NCBI RefSeq assembly: GCF_017591425.1
Contig: NW_024465885.1
Coordinates: 44,449,001 to 44,513,000 of the forward strand
Direction of reading: 5' to 3'
Length of the DNA: 64,000 nt
Origin: Ochotona curzoniae
Lineage: Eukaryota; Chordata; Mammalia; Lagomorpha; Ochotonidae
Positions 32,585 to 45,126 of this stretch are shown piece by piece; position 1 is the stretch's first letter; each line of letters starts with the position of its first letter. The position numbers and the translations under genes are program-made. The notes under the pieces were generated by a model. The model did not search any database. It saw only the letters and a program-made list of their open reading frames with translations, and was not told the DNA's origin.

Positions 32585-34480
32585 GGCTTATGAAAGCCTA
32601 GCATCTCTCCTGTACTGGTCAGCGGGGCCTGGGCCCACCAGTTGTGTGCTATTTGTCTTTCTTGCTCTGGCCAGAGGCCCAGGCACAGTTGTGGTTTACC
32701 CATTCTGATGCCCTTGGTAACTTTCTAGGTTACCAGATACACCTTCAAGTGGGTCTTTGGAGCCACAGTGTTGACCCTGGCATGAAGATAGGGTGTGAAG
32801 CTGACTGCAATCCCTTGGACAGCCGTGGAGGCCAAGGACAGCTCAAGCAGCATGCTTCCTGGCCTTGTCCTGAAAACCACGTCCTCCTCACCACGTCTTG
32901 CCCAGCCTCGCTGGCTGAGGAGTTGCATCTGAGCAGAGTTCGTCGCCTTGCCTTCCAGCATCTTGCTCCATGGTAACAGCCTGCTGGTGTTTCTGAGTTT
33001 TCTCTGCTCCGAGGCACCTTAGCCATCCTTCTTTGTATCCTGCAACCCTCATTCTCCTGGTCAACACTGGACTGGCTCCGACTGTCCTCTGTTGCTCATG
33101 GAACATTCCATTGTCTCTTAGGGGAGAAGACAAGGCAGCTCAGTTCCCGTCAGATCCAAGGCCAGGGACTCACAATTCACCTATGCGATCCATAGTCACT
33201 TGTTGATAGGCAACTCACTGGACCAACGGACCCGAGGAGCTGCGTCACTGAATCCCAGTGTGGTGGAGTGAGGGAAGAGGCAAGGCAGTGTGCTGCCACG
33301 AGCTTGAGTTCCTAGGCCTGCTTTCTTCTCTCTTACACAGGGAGAGAACAGCTCCTGGGTCACTGTGAGTGCCAAAGGACTCTAGACGGTTTGTCATGTG
33401 GCATGGTCCAATGTGGGTGTTGCCACATTTCTTCCCGTAGTTGCCATCAAGGGCCAAACACTGCCCCTTCTGGGGACAGTGCAGTCCCCTTTTGAGGACT
33501 GCCATTCATTCTGGAGGGGAGGCCTGGGAGGGATGCCTGCCTTGGGAAGAGGCCAGGAGGCAGAGAGGGTGGGGTGTCTGACGACCAGTTGTCATCTCCA
33601 GCTAGGGAATGTTGTGAGAGGTGGCTTCTGGTGCCTTATGCATACCATTTTTGGTTTTTAGTGCCTTGCAAGCTATTACAGGAAGCAATGTTTTCAAAAA
33701 ACAACGTTGTCCCTGGCCCAGTGGCACCAGGTCATTCCATGCATGCCGTCCCCAAGGGTTGGGGGAAGGCCCAAAATATGCAGGCCCATGTGCGGGCTGC
33801 TTGGCACATGAGGCTGCATAATTTCTGCAGCTGCTTGCCTGGTGTTCTGTGTGTGAAGGAACCAGCCCTGCAGGCCTGACTCATGGCTTGCCCCGTTCAG
33901 GATTGCAGAGGCCTGGGGACATACCCTACTGGCCACCTAGAGTCACAGATGGGGTCCCTTTATTCTTCTGTCCATGCTGCTCCCCAAGCACAGGTGTGCT
34001 GGGTAGGGGGTTGAGGGGAGGCGGTGGGCCTGGTAAAGATATCTGTTGGGCGAGCCAGAAAGGTCATGAAGGTTAGGGTCATGTTCCCTGCCTTTTCCTC
34101 TGTCTTCTCAGCTTGTCAGCTTTTTATTCTGTCAGCCAACAAGGAGGAGAGATTTCTTCTTCCTGGGCCTTGCCTGGCACTTAAGAGTTTGCTAAGAAAA
34201 CATAAATTCCCCTGCATTTTCTAGGTTGTCCCTGAGAACTGCCAGGAAAGGAAAAGGCTGTGTGGGTGGGCCTGGGGAGGCTCACATACCCTTCATCTCC
34301 CTCCCCACCTGGCTGTGCTCAAGACAGACAGGAGGGTCAATCACAGTGGCAGGCCTGAGGGAGACCTGGGGAGGGGCAGGTGTGCCTGAGGGGTCCTGGA
34401 ATGGGACTGAACGTAGCTCTTGCTGCAGCACTGACTCCCAGACCCTCCCTGCTCACCTCCTAATGCACTCCCCACTCCAC
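32585..34480. other. No gene or established element
   Basis: GC-richer sequence with many short frames on both strands (up to 110 codons), none recognisable. The second copy of the hairpin repeat lies at 32715-32735. No CpG-island-like density was noticed. Confidence 0.45.
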
Positions 34481-35440
34481 CCCCACACCACGCACTGTGC
34501 CACACAAACCATAGCAGTAAACATACCATACCCCATCACATACTCCGCACTACACCACATACACTACATATCACACATCTCACACCACATGTTACATACA
34601 CTATAACAGATACCAGACACACTATACCACATCACGTACCACACACCACATACCACATCACACACACCACACATCACACACATCATAACAGATACCACAC
34701 ACATCACTCCACCTGACGTACCACACACCACATCACATATACCATAAATCATATCTACCCTATGCACCAAACATTCCATACCATACACATCACATCCCAC
34801 ACACTGCATATCCTACATCATATACCACATCACATTACATCACACATCATACACATCACCTATGCACACCATACATCCCATACCACACACTTGGCACATC
34901 ACATCCCCATCTCTCACATACCCCTCACCTGGCACATCCAACACATCCTGTCCCACAGACCAGACTACACTACACCACACACACCATACCAAATCACACA
35001 CAACACCCCATTACATCCCACACACCACACATTCTTCATCACACATCACATTATACACCACATCGTGTCGTACCACACACATCACAGCACACCATGCATA
35101 CCACATAAGCCACATACCCTACACACACACTCCACTCCACATTGCAATCCCACACCATACATCACACCACACACCATATATCCCACACCACATACCCTTT
35201 ACACCACATCACCCACATATCTCACACACCCTTCAGACTCATACCCAGCATGTCCCACATATCCCACACCACACAGGCCGTACACGCTATGGGCCCACAT
35301 GCCCATATATACCCTGCATACACTACAAATACCTCACACACTGTGTGTGTACATATCCCCCACACCATGTGACCGCCCCCCTCACTCTAGCACCCCATAA
35401 ATGCTACATACACTCCCACACAATGCACACCTCCTCACCT
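34480..35440. repeat. CA-rich degenerate satellite tract (CACAT/ACC-rich)
   Basis: About 950 bp built from cacacc, cacat, acata and atcac words with almost no G on the plus strand. Long His/Thr/Pro-rich frames (up to 258 codons) are compositional artefacts. A 20-30-bp less ordered patch with tgtgtgtgtac lies near 35341-35351. Confidence 0.9.
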
Positions 35441-35621
35441 GCATCCACCACAGGTGGCATAGTGGTACAGGGAGGTCCTCACGGGAGCACCAGACTCTGG
35501 AGGAAGAACAGCATACATTCCCAGGGGCAGCATTCCCAGGATCCCCTTCACTACTTGCCACTTCTGTCTGGCAAATACAGAGACTCCTGGTGCAAGGTTA
35601 TCCAGTCTGCCCTGTCTGCTA

Positions 35622-36015
35622 GTGCTGCTCTGACATAATGCCACCGACTGAGGGGTGGCAGCAGTAGTAGCCAGCTGAGGGTCCCAGGGTCTAGTGAGAC
35701 CCTAGTCTGAGGTGAGATCCTCTCTTTGACCTTGAGGTGGGTTCTGGCAAGCTCGGTGTTCCATTACTGCTCTCTGCATCATCTGAGCTCTGTCTACATC
35801 TTCACTGGGCCTTTTGGGGGTGTGTGTGTCTGTATCCAAATGTGGCCCTTCACAAAGACTCCAGTCACATTGAGTCAGGGACCACTCACTTCTCCACGGC
35901 TTCATTACAATGCCCATCTGCAAGGACCCTGCTTCCAAATTAGGCCACATGTTCAGGGGCTGGGGATTGGGACTTCACCCATTAAGTCTTTGGGGAAGAT
36001 GCAAGTCAGCCATGG
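35622..36015 (-). mobile_element. MLT1-type LTR, antisense
   Basis: Reversed MLT1 order: ctgctctgacataatgccacc (LTR 3' end), tgtatccaaatgtggccc, cacattgagtcaggg, gcttccaaattaggccacat, and the LTR 5' side near cattaagtctttggggaaga. Confidence 0.8.
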
Positions 36016-36384
36016 CACCAGGGTTCCCACTCGCTGCACTCACTTTCACCTGGGGGCTTTGGACTCCAGGATCCAAACACAGCGATTCTTGATCAGACAC
36101 GGATCTCTGAGCAGGCCAGGTGCTCAGAAGACCCAAGAAGGCCAAGGTGAGTGGAATCTGTCCCTGACTCTCGGAAATGCAGATTTGAGGGTCACAAGAA
36201 GACCTGACACTCCATGTCTGTTCATGCATGTTACTCGTGTCAACCACAAAACCAGCAACTGCAAAAATCTTGCCAAAGCCAGAACAAGAACCGGGTCCCC
36301 AAGTGGGAGAAGCAGGCACATGGAACTGGGGTGCTCCTGCAGGCTTTGTGGAGATGGTGACATCTAGATGGCATGGGAGGGTGG
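36016..36384. other. No gene recognised
   Basis: Unassigned sequence. Several frames of 60-213 codons on both strands overlap each other and continue into the LTR, so they are judged to be chance. Confidence 0.4.
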
Positions 36385-37010
36385 TGGTGGAATGGAACTT
36401 TCCTATTTTTATTTCTTTCTTTCTGGTACTTGCTGATTATATGTATTTTGCTGTTTTGGTACATGCAGACACTGTGTATTGATCAAACCCAAGTGTTTAG
36501 CTTATCATGAATTTATCATTTTTTTGTGGCTAAACACATTAGAAAAACTCTAGCTGTCTCAAGTACACATTGCTTTATTGTTAAATAGTGTAGAACCCAG
36601 AACCTCATCTCCCTGTCCAGCTGTCACTGCTACCCAGTGTTCACTGGCTCCTCACCCTAGCCTCTGGTAGCCCCTGCTGTAATCTTTCCTTCCATGAGAT
36701 CAGCTTTTTTCTTAGCATCCACGAATGAGTGCGATCGTGAGGTGTTTGTTTTTCCGTACCTGGCTTGTTTCACTTAACAAAATATCCTCTGGGTTCATCT
36801 GTGCTGTCTCAAATGGTGGAATTTCATTTTCTTCCATATTTGGCTAGTACTCCATTGTATGCTTGTACCACATATGGTTTATCCGTTCAACTGTTGTGGG
36901 GGCATTTTGCTTGATTCTGTGTTGTAGCTATGCAAGTAAATTTTTGGCATGCAGTTGAATTATGGTCAAACAGCTGCCCACTGAAGTGTCCTTGAGTCCA
37001 GACTGTGCCT
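36385..37010 (-). mobile_element. Old L1M 3'UTR and ORF2 end relic
   Basis: Antisense L1M: ttttggtacatgcagacac and tgtgtattgatcaaacccaa (3'UTR), attgttaaatagtgtagaac, then cctggcttgtttcacttaac and actccattgtatgcttgtac (ORF2 end). Confidence 0.8.
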
Positions 37011-38735
37011 GAGTTGCATGGTCCTTATATACGATAGGGTGACATTGTTTCTCACCTGATCTGTTACCCAATGTTATCTGTTGTCCACAGCCTTACTCTG
37101 CCAGCTTAGATTTCTCTCATGGGAGCGCAAACGCATCCTCTTCCTCCAGACTCACCTCTCTCAATGAACATCCCACCTGCCACGTCCTCAGCATGTTATC
37201 AGTGCAAATAAGCCCAAAGGATGAAACCAACCTGGACTTTCCACTTTCTATTCCATTTTGGGCTCTTGTCATTCCCTCCTGCTCAGACCTCCTGTGGGTG
37301 ACAGCCCATCTGGGCAGGGCTCCCACCTGCATGCTTTAAACCCTGGGATGAAAGGGCCTTACAAGTCAGGGGGGTTGGCTCTGGCCTCATGGAACCTTCC
37401 CACAGCAGAGCTGAACTAACTCTTCTCTGGGCACCGCCCAGAATCCCCAAGGCCCCTGTCTGCTCCTGGACTCGCCTGGGCTAAGATAGCTTTGTTCAAC
37501 ATGGGGAGCCTTGGCAGGCAGGAAAACGAAGAAGCTGGGAGCTTGCAAATGTGTGGAATGTGATGCTATTCCTGGAGACTTTTCAAGACCCTACTTTGCT
37601 GGATCCCCTGCAAGGGCCTGGCAGGTCACCTCTTTCCCACTCTGAAGTATGGAGGAAAAGATCCCTTCCTGACTTGCTCAAGGCCCCACTGTCAGCAAGC
37701 ATTAGAATGATACTGAAGGCAATTTTTGTGAGTTCAAGGTCAGATATCATTTCCCAACTGTCCAGGCATCTGAAAAGAGGCCACTTCTTGAGAAAGGACT
37801 CATCTGATGTCCTTGCAGAGGAACCCTCTGGGAAGGCTGCTGGGTTTTCAAGGGCACAGAGGAGGGAATTCTGTGGTTGTTATCTGAGATCATCAGCGTT
37901 CCCAGGGTGGGTGTGTTACTCTTATGTATGATGCTTCCTGGGAAGAAGAAGATGCTATCCACTGTCCAAAGTTGAGAGGGAGAATCTGTGTGTTGTAGAA
38001 AAGTCAAAGAGAAAGACGTGTTCATCTTTAGGACAACTGGCAAAATCCATGCAGCTAAGAACCAGTCCCCAGATGCATCCCAGCTCTCTGCTGGATCTTT
38101 TCTCCCACAGGCTGATTGTTTCATGCAAGTTTCCTTCAAAGCCTTGCTGGGAGTCACTTCTGTCCATTGAATACCAGGCTCAGGGGTTGAGGGACCAGGC
38201 CTGCTGACAGTGAGTGTGGAGGGCACCTGCCATGGGGTCTCTGGGGAAGGCAAGGTATTCCATGCAGGATTGACTTTGGGGTGACCTGAGACTCACCTGG
38301 GATTGAGAGGTTGGCCTCTGAGTACACAGACCCTAAGTGATTGTCAAAGCACCAGAGATACAGGGACAGCCAGAGAGGAAGGCTGCAGGAGAATACCCAT
38401 CCTGTCTTTGGGACTTGTCAGTGGTTAACAGCCAGTTCAAACTTTGGAGTGTCACCCTGGCCAGTCACTTGGTGCCAGCCCCAGTCTCAGCAGCCGGAAG
38501 CACTGAAAAGAGCACAGGAAGCATTGTAATGGGCTGAAGTAGGCTGTGTACTGAGCAGGGTCTACCCAAAAATGTGCCTTCTATTCTATCACTCAATTTT
38601 TCAGGCATAGGCAAGCATTGTGAGAAGCTCAACATCAATGTGTTTCATTAATAATAGTTCCATATTAATATATGCTACTATGTGACAGAGGCCACAGAGA
38701 TGAAAACATAACAGGGACAAATGAAATATTTGAAA
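37011..38735. other. No gene recognised; weak MIR-like patch
   Basis: Unassigned. The stretch gacttgctcaaggcccca near 37670 may be a reversed MIR core. The 168-codon minus frame (37747-38253) shows no domain. Confidence 0.4.
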
Positions 38736-38737
38736 TT

Positions 38738-39071
38738 GCTGTGGGCTGATTTGTGTCCTCACAAATTCCTGCACTGAAAGACTAACCCCTAGCACTTGAG
38801 CACGTGGCAACTTTAGGAGGTAGTCAGGGTAGGTCCTTGTTCAACCCAACTCATGTCTGTAGAAGAAGATATTTGGGTAGGCAAAGAGAAAGCAAGGAGG
38901 CACTCAGAGAGAGAAAAACAGTGTGAGGACATGGCGAGAAGTTGGCCCTTGCCAGCCAAGGAGAGGCCTCCAAGGGACTTCAGGCTTCCAGAATTCTAAG
39001 GAAATGAACGCCTGTTTAAATCACCCAGTCTGTGGTGTGTCATCAGGGCTACCAAAGCGAGCTAATGTGGT
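38738..39071 (+). mobile_element. MLT1-type LTR
   Basis: Starts tgtgggctgatttgtgtcct and runs through gaggacatggcgagaagttg, ggcttccagaattctaagga and aaatcacccagtctgtggtg to gctaatgtggt, a full set of MLT1 landmarks. Confidence 0.86.
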
Positions 39072-40365
39072 CACTGAAAGGGGTGTTCTGCTTAAGGAGG
39101 CTGGCTGGCTCTTTTACCAGTTATGGCTGTTTATGACATTAAAAATTCCTGGGGGCATGGTGGAGGTTGGAGGGGTTCTTGACTGCTAAACGCCTTCACC
39201 CCTTGTGCCTGTGCCAGTGTGATGCACTTGATTGGCAGGTGACACTCTTGGATGAGAGATGTTTGACCTTGATTGATGAATTTGTTGGGTTTTTGTTAAG
39301 AGAAACTCACAAAGCTACTTGGAAGGCTACAGAGGGGACAGAAGGAAGCTAAGGCTGCTGACAGGAGTGTAGCCAACTACCACCACCTACCTGGCTACTG
39401 GCCCTGCTGGCTGACCTGGATGTCACCATGGCTGTCCACTGAAATGGTTTCTTATGGGCTTTGATATTCACCACCATCAGCTCCTGAATTAGAGCTGCAT
39501 TGGATTGAACGAGCCTACATTGTGTGCCTGAGTCCAGACAATAAAGGGTCTTTATATAAAGTAGAAGTCGCGTGTTCATGGTCTACACCAGAGGATAGCT
39601 ATTGGGATATTGTGCCTCTTGCAAATCTAGTAGTATGATGGAGGATTCTGTACATACAGTGATGATCAGTATAACTACAAATGTCTGCTATGAGCAAACA
39701 GGCATATATGCTGAACATGTGTGTGTGAGTGTAAATGGACTCAGATGAGCAGAGTAGCTAAGGGAACAAACTTAGATGTTCCAGAGCATCAGAACATTAG
39801 AAGCTTTAGTCCTGGTAACAGACAACTTCTCTGAGCCTTTTTTTTTTCTGGTCTGCAAAGCTATGGAACCAACGCCCATCCCACAAAATCGTCAGTTATA
39901 GCTGACTGTAGTATTATTATGACTGTTGTGACAGTCCTATTATTACTTGGGCCTAACCACAAGGTTTAACTACATTGATCTTTTGGTTTTTCACCTGTTA
40001 TTTCAATACAGATGGCCAAGGCAGCTTGACTTATAAACTGTGTCCTATGGATGCCTCAAAGTGCAAGTGCTTTTACAAGGATTAACCTAAGCTCCAAGCA
40101 TAAGCTCTTGATTACTGTTTTATCTCATGGTGCAATGGCCTTCTAACATTTTTTTTGAAGCTGTGGCTTCTTGGGTGTACACAAAACTCTCCAAGGCTCT
40201 AGACCTCAGAAAAAATACACTGAAAGATAAGGGAGTCGCAATGCTAAAGTCAAGCAAAACAACTGTGACTTCCATTGTCATTTGAAGGACATAGAGTTTG
40301 GAAGTGGGATAGTTGGGGATTAGTTCATGGCTGATTTTATGAACCCACATGTCAGGAAAGAATGG
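39072..40365. other. Unassigned; poly(A)-signal-like site
   Basis: No gene. The sequence caataaagggtctttatata (about 39539-39558) looks like an LTR R-U5 or a pol II poly(A) signal context, but no LTR ends could be defined. Confidence 0.35.
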
Positions 40366-40370
40366 TCACT

Positions 40371-41118
40371 GGTGGTCAGCATGATAGCTCACTGGCTAAT
40401 CCTCTGATTTGCAGTGCCAGCACCCCATATGGGTGCTGGTTCACTTCCAATCTAGCTCCTTGCTTGTGGCCTGGGAAAGTAGCAGAGGATGGCCCAAATC
40501 CTTGGGACCTACTTAGGAGACCCAGGAGGAAACTCCTATGCAAGATTACCTTGTGGGTTCCTGGAGAGGAGAAAAACCTAAACGAAATGGAGTGGGGGAG
40601 GGCGGACAGTGCTCTCATGGGCAGCTGACAAAGTTTATCTCCAGGGTTCCAGTTCTTATACACTTAGTAAAGCAATACTTCGGACACAACTCAGACTTAG
40701 GTTATGTCTGTAAGCAGGGAGTTCAAGGAAAGTTAACAAGGTGCCTTGGTCAAAGCACAACTGAAATGGAGAATAGATAAGGAGTACTGTCTGCCCTTGG
40801 CAAGCTGACTAGACAGACCACAGATGCTCACCTTTCATCAAGGAAGGCACAAAAATGCCTCCAAGGACTCCTTGGGGGCAGCATGCACTCTTGGCAAGGG
40901 ACCCCTTACCTACTGTTTCTGGAACCTCTTCTCAACAGGTTCCCAGCTTGCATCTGTCACCCCAGCTTTTCTTGTTGGATGCATTCCTATAACACTTCTG
41001 GCTCTTGACTTCAGATTGGCGCAGCTCTGACCATTGTGGCCATTTGGGAAGTAAACCAGTGGAGGGAAGAGCTTTCTCTCTGTCTCTCCATCTTTCTGTA
41101 AATAAACAAGTCTTTTAA
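40371..41118 (+). mobile_element. C-repeat SINE split by an LTR
   Basis: The first half (ggtcagcatgatagctcac head, ccccatatgggtgctggttc, ggcctgggaaagtagc) ends at ggaaactcctat. The second half resumes with cttctggctcttgacttcag and ends cttttaaaaaataaa. The gap is a 445-bp LTR-like insert. Confidence 0.92.
40539..40983 (-). mobile_element. Solo LTR, ERVK-like
   Basis: A 445-bp insertion with TG...CA ends (TGCA at both termini) and a 6-bp target duplication, ctccta (40533-40538) and ttccta (40984-40989), one mismatch. On the minus strand a TATA-like tataagaactgg (about 40655) is followed by a poly(A)-signal-like ataaac (about 40637), the layout of a retroviral LTR. A 6-bp duplication is typical of ERVK-type integration. 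No internal viral genes are present. Confidence 0.72.
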
Positions 41119-41868
41119 AAAATAAATGTCTTTTAAAAATAGAATGGTCACTGGGTTTCATGGATATGAAATTACTGGATGGGTACTATAGCACAGTGTG
41201 GTCCTGTGTGTATGCCCACCAAAGTACATGATGTTCTTCCAGACAGGTTCTCTGACCACAGCACCTCTACATCTGCCATTAAAAGGTACTGGTGTTCACA
41301 GTGACCCTGTGTTAGTAGATCTAGAAGAAAGATTGGATTCTGTTTAGCAGAATGTTACTGCAGTGTGTGTTTCATTGTGTTCTCATTCTTGGAAGGTGGT
41401 GAGTGATGTGATGAGTAATTCTCTATCAATCCAGACAGTTGATATACCCTGTTCTTCCACCTGGATGAACATGACTGTTAAATAGGCCCATACATTTTGT
41501 ATGGTGGGCTCCAATTTTTCCTTCCTTTTTTTTTTTTTGTTGTGTGGGATAAACATATGTGGATTGGATTCCATTGGGAAGAATTTTTCAAGTCTCTGCA
41601 TCAGAATAGTTGAGGTAAAATTCCGACGGGGACAGAATGGTGTGATGAATAGAAATTTATAGAAGGAAGCTTTCCTTTTGGTTCTCATCTTAATCTTACA
41701 TAATCTGTAATTCTGTGGATTTTCAGATCGTATCTTCTCTTGGGCCTGAAGATCCTGAAGTGGTTGATTCTCCCAGGCATGTGTTTGCATGCCCTCTGGC
41801 TGCCTCTGTCATGTTTGATTAACTGTGCTATGGGTCGCTAGTGCAAGGTAGATATCTGCAAGTTGCGT
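41119..41868. other. No gene or element recognised
   Basis: Unassigned. The 135-codon minus frame at 41383-41790 has no recognisable domain and includes a lysine run translated from a poly(T)-like stretch. Confidence 0.4.
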
Positions 41869-41871
41869 AGA

Positions 41872-42300
41872 TGTTATGGCTTGTATCTAATTTTTCCCTT
41901 AAAGGTTTGTGTATTAGAAGCTTGGTCCCCTATATGACCATGTTAAGAGGTAACAGAACCTTTAAGAAGGGTGATCAGTGGGAGGTGATTAAGTCATTGG
42001 GTATTGCCTCAGAAGCTACTAATGTGGTTCACCTGGGGCCCCAGCTGTTCTCAAGAGAGAGTCTTGTCATAAAAGAGCAAGCCTGGCTTCTTCCTGGTTG
42101 CTCTTGTTTTCCATACTGCTGTGTAATGATCTCTCTTTCACACATGTTTCTCCCATGAAGCACCTGCCACGGTGTGATGCAGCCTGGGAGCCCTCGTAAG
42201 GGCCAGTCCCTAAAGCTATGAGCCAACTAAAGCTCTTTCTTTGAAAATTACCCAGTCTCAAGTATTTGCTGATAGTGCTGAAAAATACACCAGTGTAATA
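41872..42300 (+). mobile_element. MaLR-type LTR
   Basis: Order of landmarks: tgttatggcttgtatctaat, gtgggaggtgattaagtcat, ctatgagccaactaaagctc, acccagtctcaagtatttgc and gaaaaatacaccagtgtaat. Length of about 430 bp, plus strand. Confidence 0.86.
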
Positions 42301-42544
42301 GAGATGGTAGGTTTTGAGCAGCAAATTTGAGCGATTCATTCATGTTATCAACAAATGTCTACTAAGAATTTAAGAATGAGGCAGATTGAGTCTTGGGCCT
42401 TGAGAGTACAACTAGACATAGAACATATTCAACTTGTTTCTCCATAGTATATGGTTTTCAGGTTATTCTAGGTCAAAAAAATGAAAGAGAAGAGAGACAA
42501 AGTTGTGAGTTGTGTTGAGAATTGCAGGTGGATTTTTTCCTTTC

Positions 42545-42920
42545 TCACATCTTTTCCATTCATCCATGATTTACTGGCCACTTACCATGGACAGGTTTTG
42601 TGCAAGACATTGAGGACACAGAGATGAGCCAGCTTCATCTCTGCTATTTGAGGAGTTCAAAGTCAGGTGTGAAGGCATAGACTTCCTAGGCAATATGTCA
42701 GAGATCTGGCAGAGGCAGGCTCAGAGGAAGGTGTTTTCTGAAAGCAAGCAAGGAGGGTAGAGCTTCAAGACTTGGAGTATGAATGAGTGCTTGGCAGATA
42801 GCATAGGGAGGGAAAGAGAGCCAGGCGAAAGGACTGGGTGCATCTGTGTCAGTGCAGGGCATCCCAGGTGAAGGCAGGGGAGGGATGATGGTGGGCAGCC
42901 TTGATGACAACTGTGGTGTT
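42545..42920 (-). mobile_element. L2-like LINE relic, antisense
   Basis: Reversed L2 3' region: tactggccacttaccatgg, aggacacagagatgagcc, gaggaaggtgttttctga and catcccaggtgaaggc. Confidence 0.65.
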
Positions 42921-45076
42921 GACTTAATTCAAGGCACGGTGGAGGCTATAACCAGGTTCAGGGAATAATTCCCTGAAAATTTCATTTGAACTTGATGACT
43001 TCCATATGTTTGTTTAGGATCATGTGCCCACATAAGGGAATGCCCATTAACAAGCCAATTAAGGCTTCTTGTAGGCAGGACCATAATCTGTGGAGTTTGA
43101 AAAGACTTTAAGGCTCAACAGTGACAGTTCCATAAGCTTATTGATTGTGTCTACACTTCATGGAAGAAGAGAAAAAACTGTTTTGGCAAACTAACAGCAA
43201 GTCAGCAATGATTATTCTAAATCAGAAGTCCTTTGTCCACAAACTATTTTGGTTAACAATAAGGGATTAAATATTACCCTAATTACCCTAATTGGTAGGG
43301 AAATTATTCAAAACTGTTGCCTTTTAAAAAACATTCACAGCCAGGCTTCAGGTAGGAGGGAAAAGTGGAAGGACCCAGGTGCCCCCATGGCTTTCTTGGA
43401 CATCATAATGCCTCTCCCTTTCTTGTTTTCTCACTCCCTGCTGCCTTTTCCAAAACTGGATTCCTTGCTCAGATGGGCTAAAGGTGAAGCAGGGAGAGCT
43501 AACAGATGAGTGAGGGGGACGAGAGCAAGCCAAACTGTACTCATCAGTACTTTTTTACTGTTAAATTTTGATACCTTGAGACTTAATGAGCTTGGGGCAG
43601 AGCCATGGTCTCAGAGCTGGTAGGCATCAGAATTCCTTCAATGACAGGTTGAAATCTGCACATTTGCAGCTCTATTCTGCCCCTTCCTGAGTCATGCTGT
43701 ATGCCTCAAGCGTGCAGTAGAAATACAAAATTGGGATTTTCTAAAATTCCACAGGTGTTTTGGATACTCTCTCCAGGCTGAGGCCCTGGCTCGTGTCTTG
43801 GGTGGTTTGACAAGGTTTTTCTCCTAGACTTGCAGCAAATTGTCAACACTTATATGGTGTGTGGAGGTGGAGACTCAAGGGAGGGCTCTGAAAGGATCCT
43901 CTGGAAGAGGTTTGGAGCATTGGGTGTCCAGGATAAGTCAGAAGGAACCAAACAGAAAAGGCTTTTGTGGTAGGAGAAGCTTCCAGGGAGAAAGAAAGGA
44001 AGGCACCAAAGCTGGGAGCTTGAGGATGCAAAGGTCCACACCCTTGCACCTTAGGGCAGAACTATCTCCAGCCACACCCCTTCTCTGTGGTGGGTGAGGC
44101 ATACTGGCCAGCCAAGAAAATATCTGAAAGGAAACTCTGGTGCAACTTTTGAAGCCTAGTACTTTTCCACTCTGTCTGTTGACCTGGGCTTTGCAACTCC
44201 TGACCCATGATGTCATATGATCTTGAAGAACACAGCCTTCCGGGAGCATTCTTATAATGGTGACCACAGAGCTTCTGTTGCACTCTGAGTTGCAGGCCAG
44301 CTCCAGCTCTCCATGCTGTGTCTGTTGGCTTCAGTGACTGGTGTTGGGGAAGTCCTTTCACTGTAGCCTAAGCCTGTCTCTTACTTGCTTCCCTGTTTCC
44401 CTCTTGCCCTCAGAGATAGTTGGATTTTTTTTTTTTTAATAGAGGAGCATTCACCCCTCCAGTACAATCTAAAACAGATAGGGTTTCGGTACAACAAAAC
44501 CTTCTTGAGGAAACTGGCTGCCCCCTCCCCACAGCTGGTTGCACCACTTCCCCTCTGCATGGTTCCTCTATTTCTCTGCCCCCTTCCTTTGTGGGCATGG
44601 GGCTGGGCAGGACATCCTGCTAGTTAGGCTGCATCTCTGGTCAGCATCCTAGAACAGACAAAAGATTCTCATCATTTTCACATCTCCCTTTGAAATCTCT
44701 ACCAGCATCTCAAGATTTTTTTCTGCAAGACAAAGATTTGACTTTCCATCTGTCATCTTTGACAGTCTTCTCTTCCTGTGGTCAGTGGGGCATGTAGGTC
44801 ATTCCGTACCTGCTCTGGATTGGCAGTCCCAAGAGAGATAAAAGGAATAAAAAGACTCATTCTATTGCAAGGAGAGACTTAAACAAGAGAGAATCTTCTT
44901 TCTTTCTTAAGAATCAGTCTGAGAATTAGCAATCTAAAAACCTTCAGCATCAAAAACCCAGATTCCTCTGCCCTTCAGCTTTGTCATTTCCAGGGTGTTG
45001 GTCCGTTTTTGCATGACCCAGACAGCTCAAAATCTATTCTTTAATCCAAGAAGCTCTTCCAGGAAATGGTTTTTAA

Positions 45077-45078
<2 letters not shown>
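42921..45078. other. No gene recognised
   Basis: Mostly unassigned. Open frames here (60-109 codons) overlap on both strands and show no domains. A weak MER5-like patch may lie at 43620-43710. Confidence 0.4.

Positions 45079-45124
<46 letters not shown>
45079..45124. repeat. (GT)n microsatellite
   Basis: About 23 GT units. Confidence 0.98.

Positions 45125-45126
<2 letters not shown>

Noticed and set aside
34762..35638. Long frames of 212 and 258 codons in the CA-rich tract
   Set aside because: They are His/Thr/Pro-rich translations of a G-poor simple-sequence tract. There is no domain, and the two frames overlap each other.
35726..36367. 213-codon plus-strand frame as a gene
   Set aside because: It begins inside the antisense MLT1 LTR (35622-36015) and overlaps frames on the other strand.
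37747..38253. 168-codon minus-strand frame as a gene
   Set aside because: No domain recognised, overlapping frames on both strands, and a noncoding neighbourhood.
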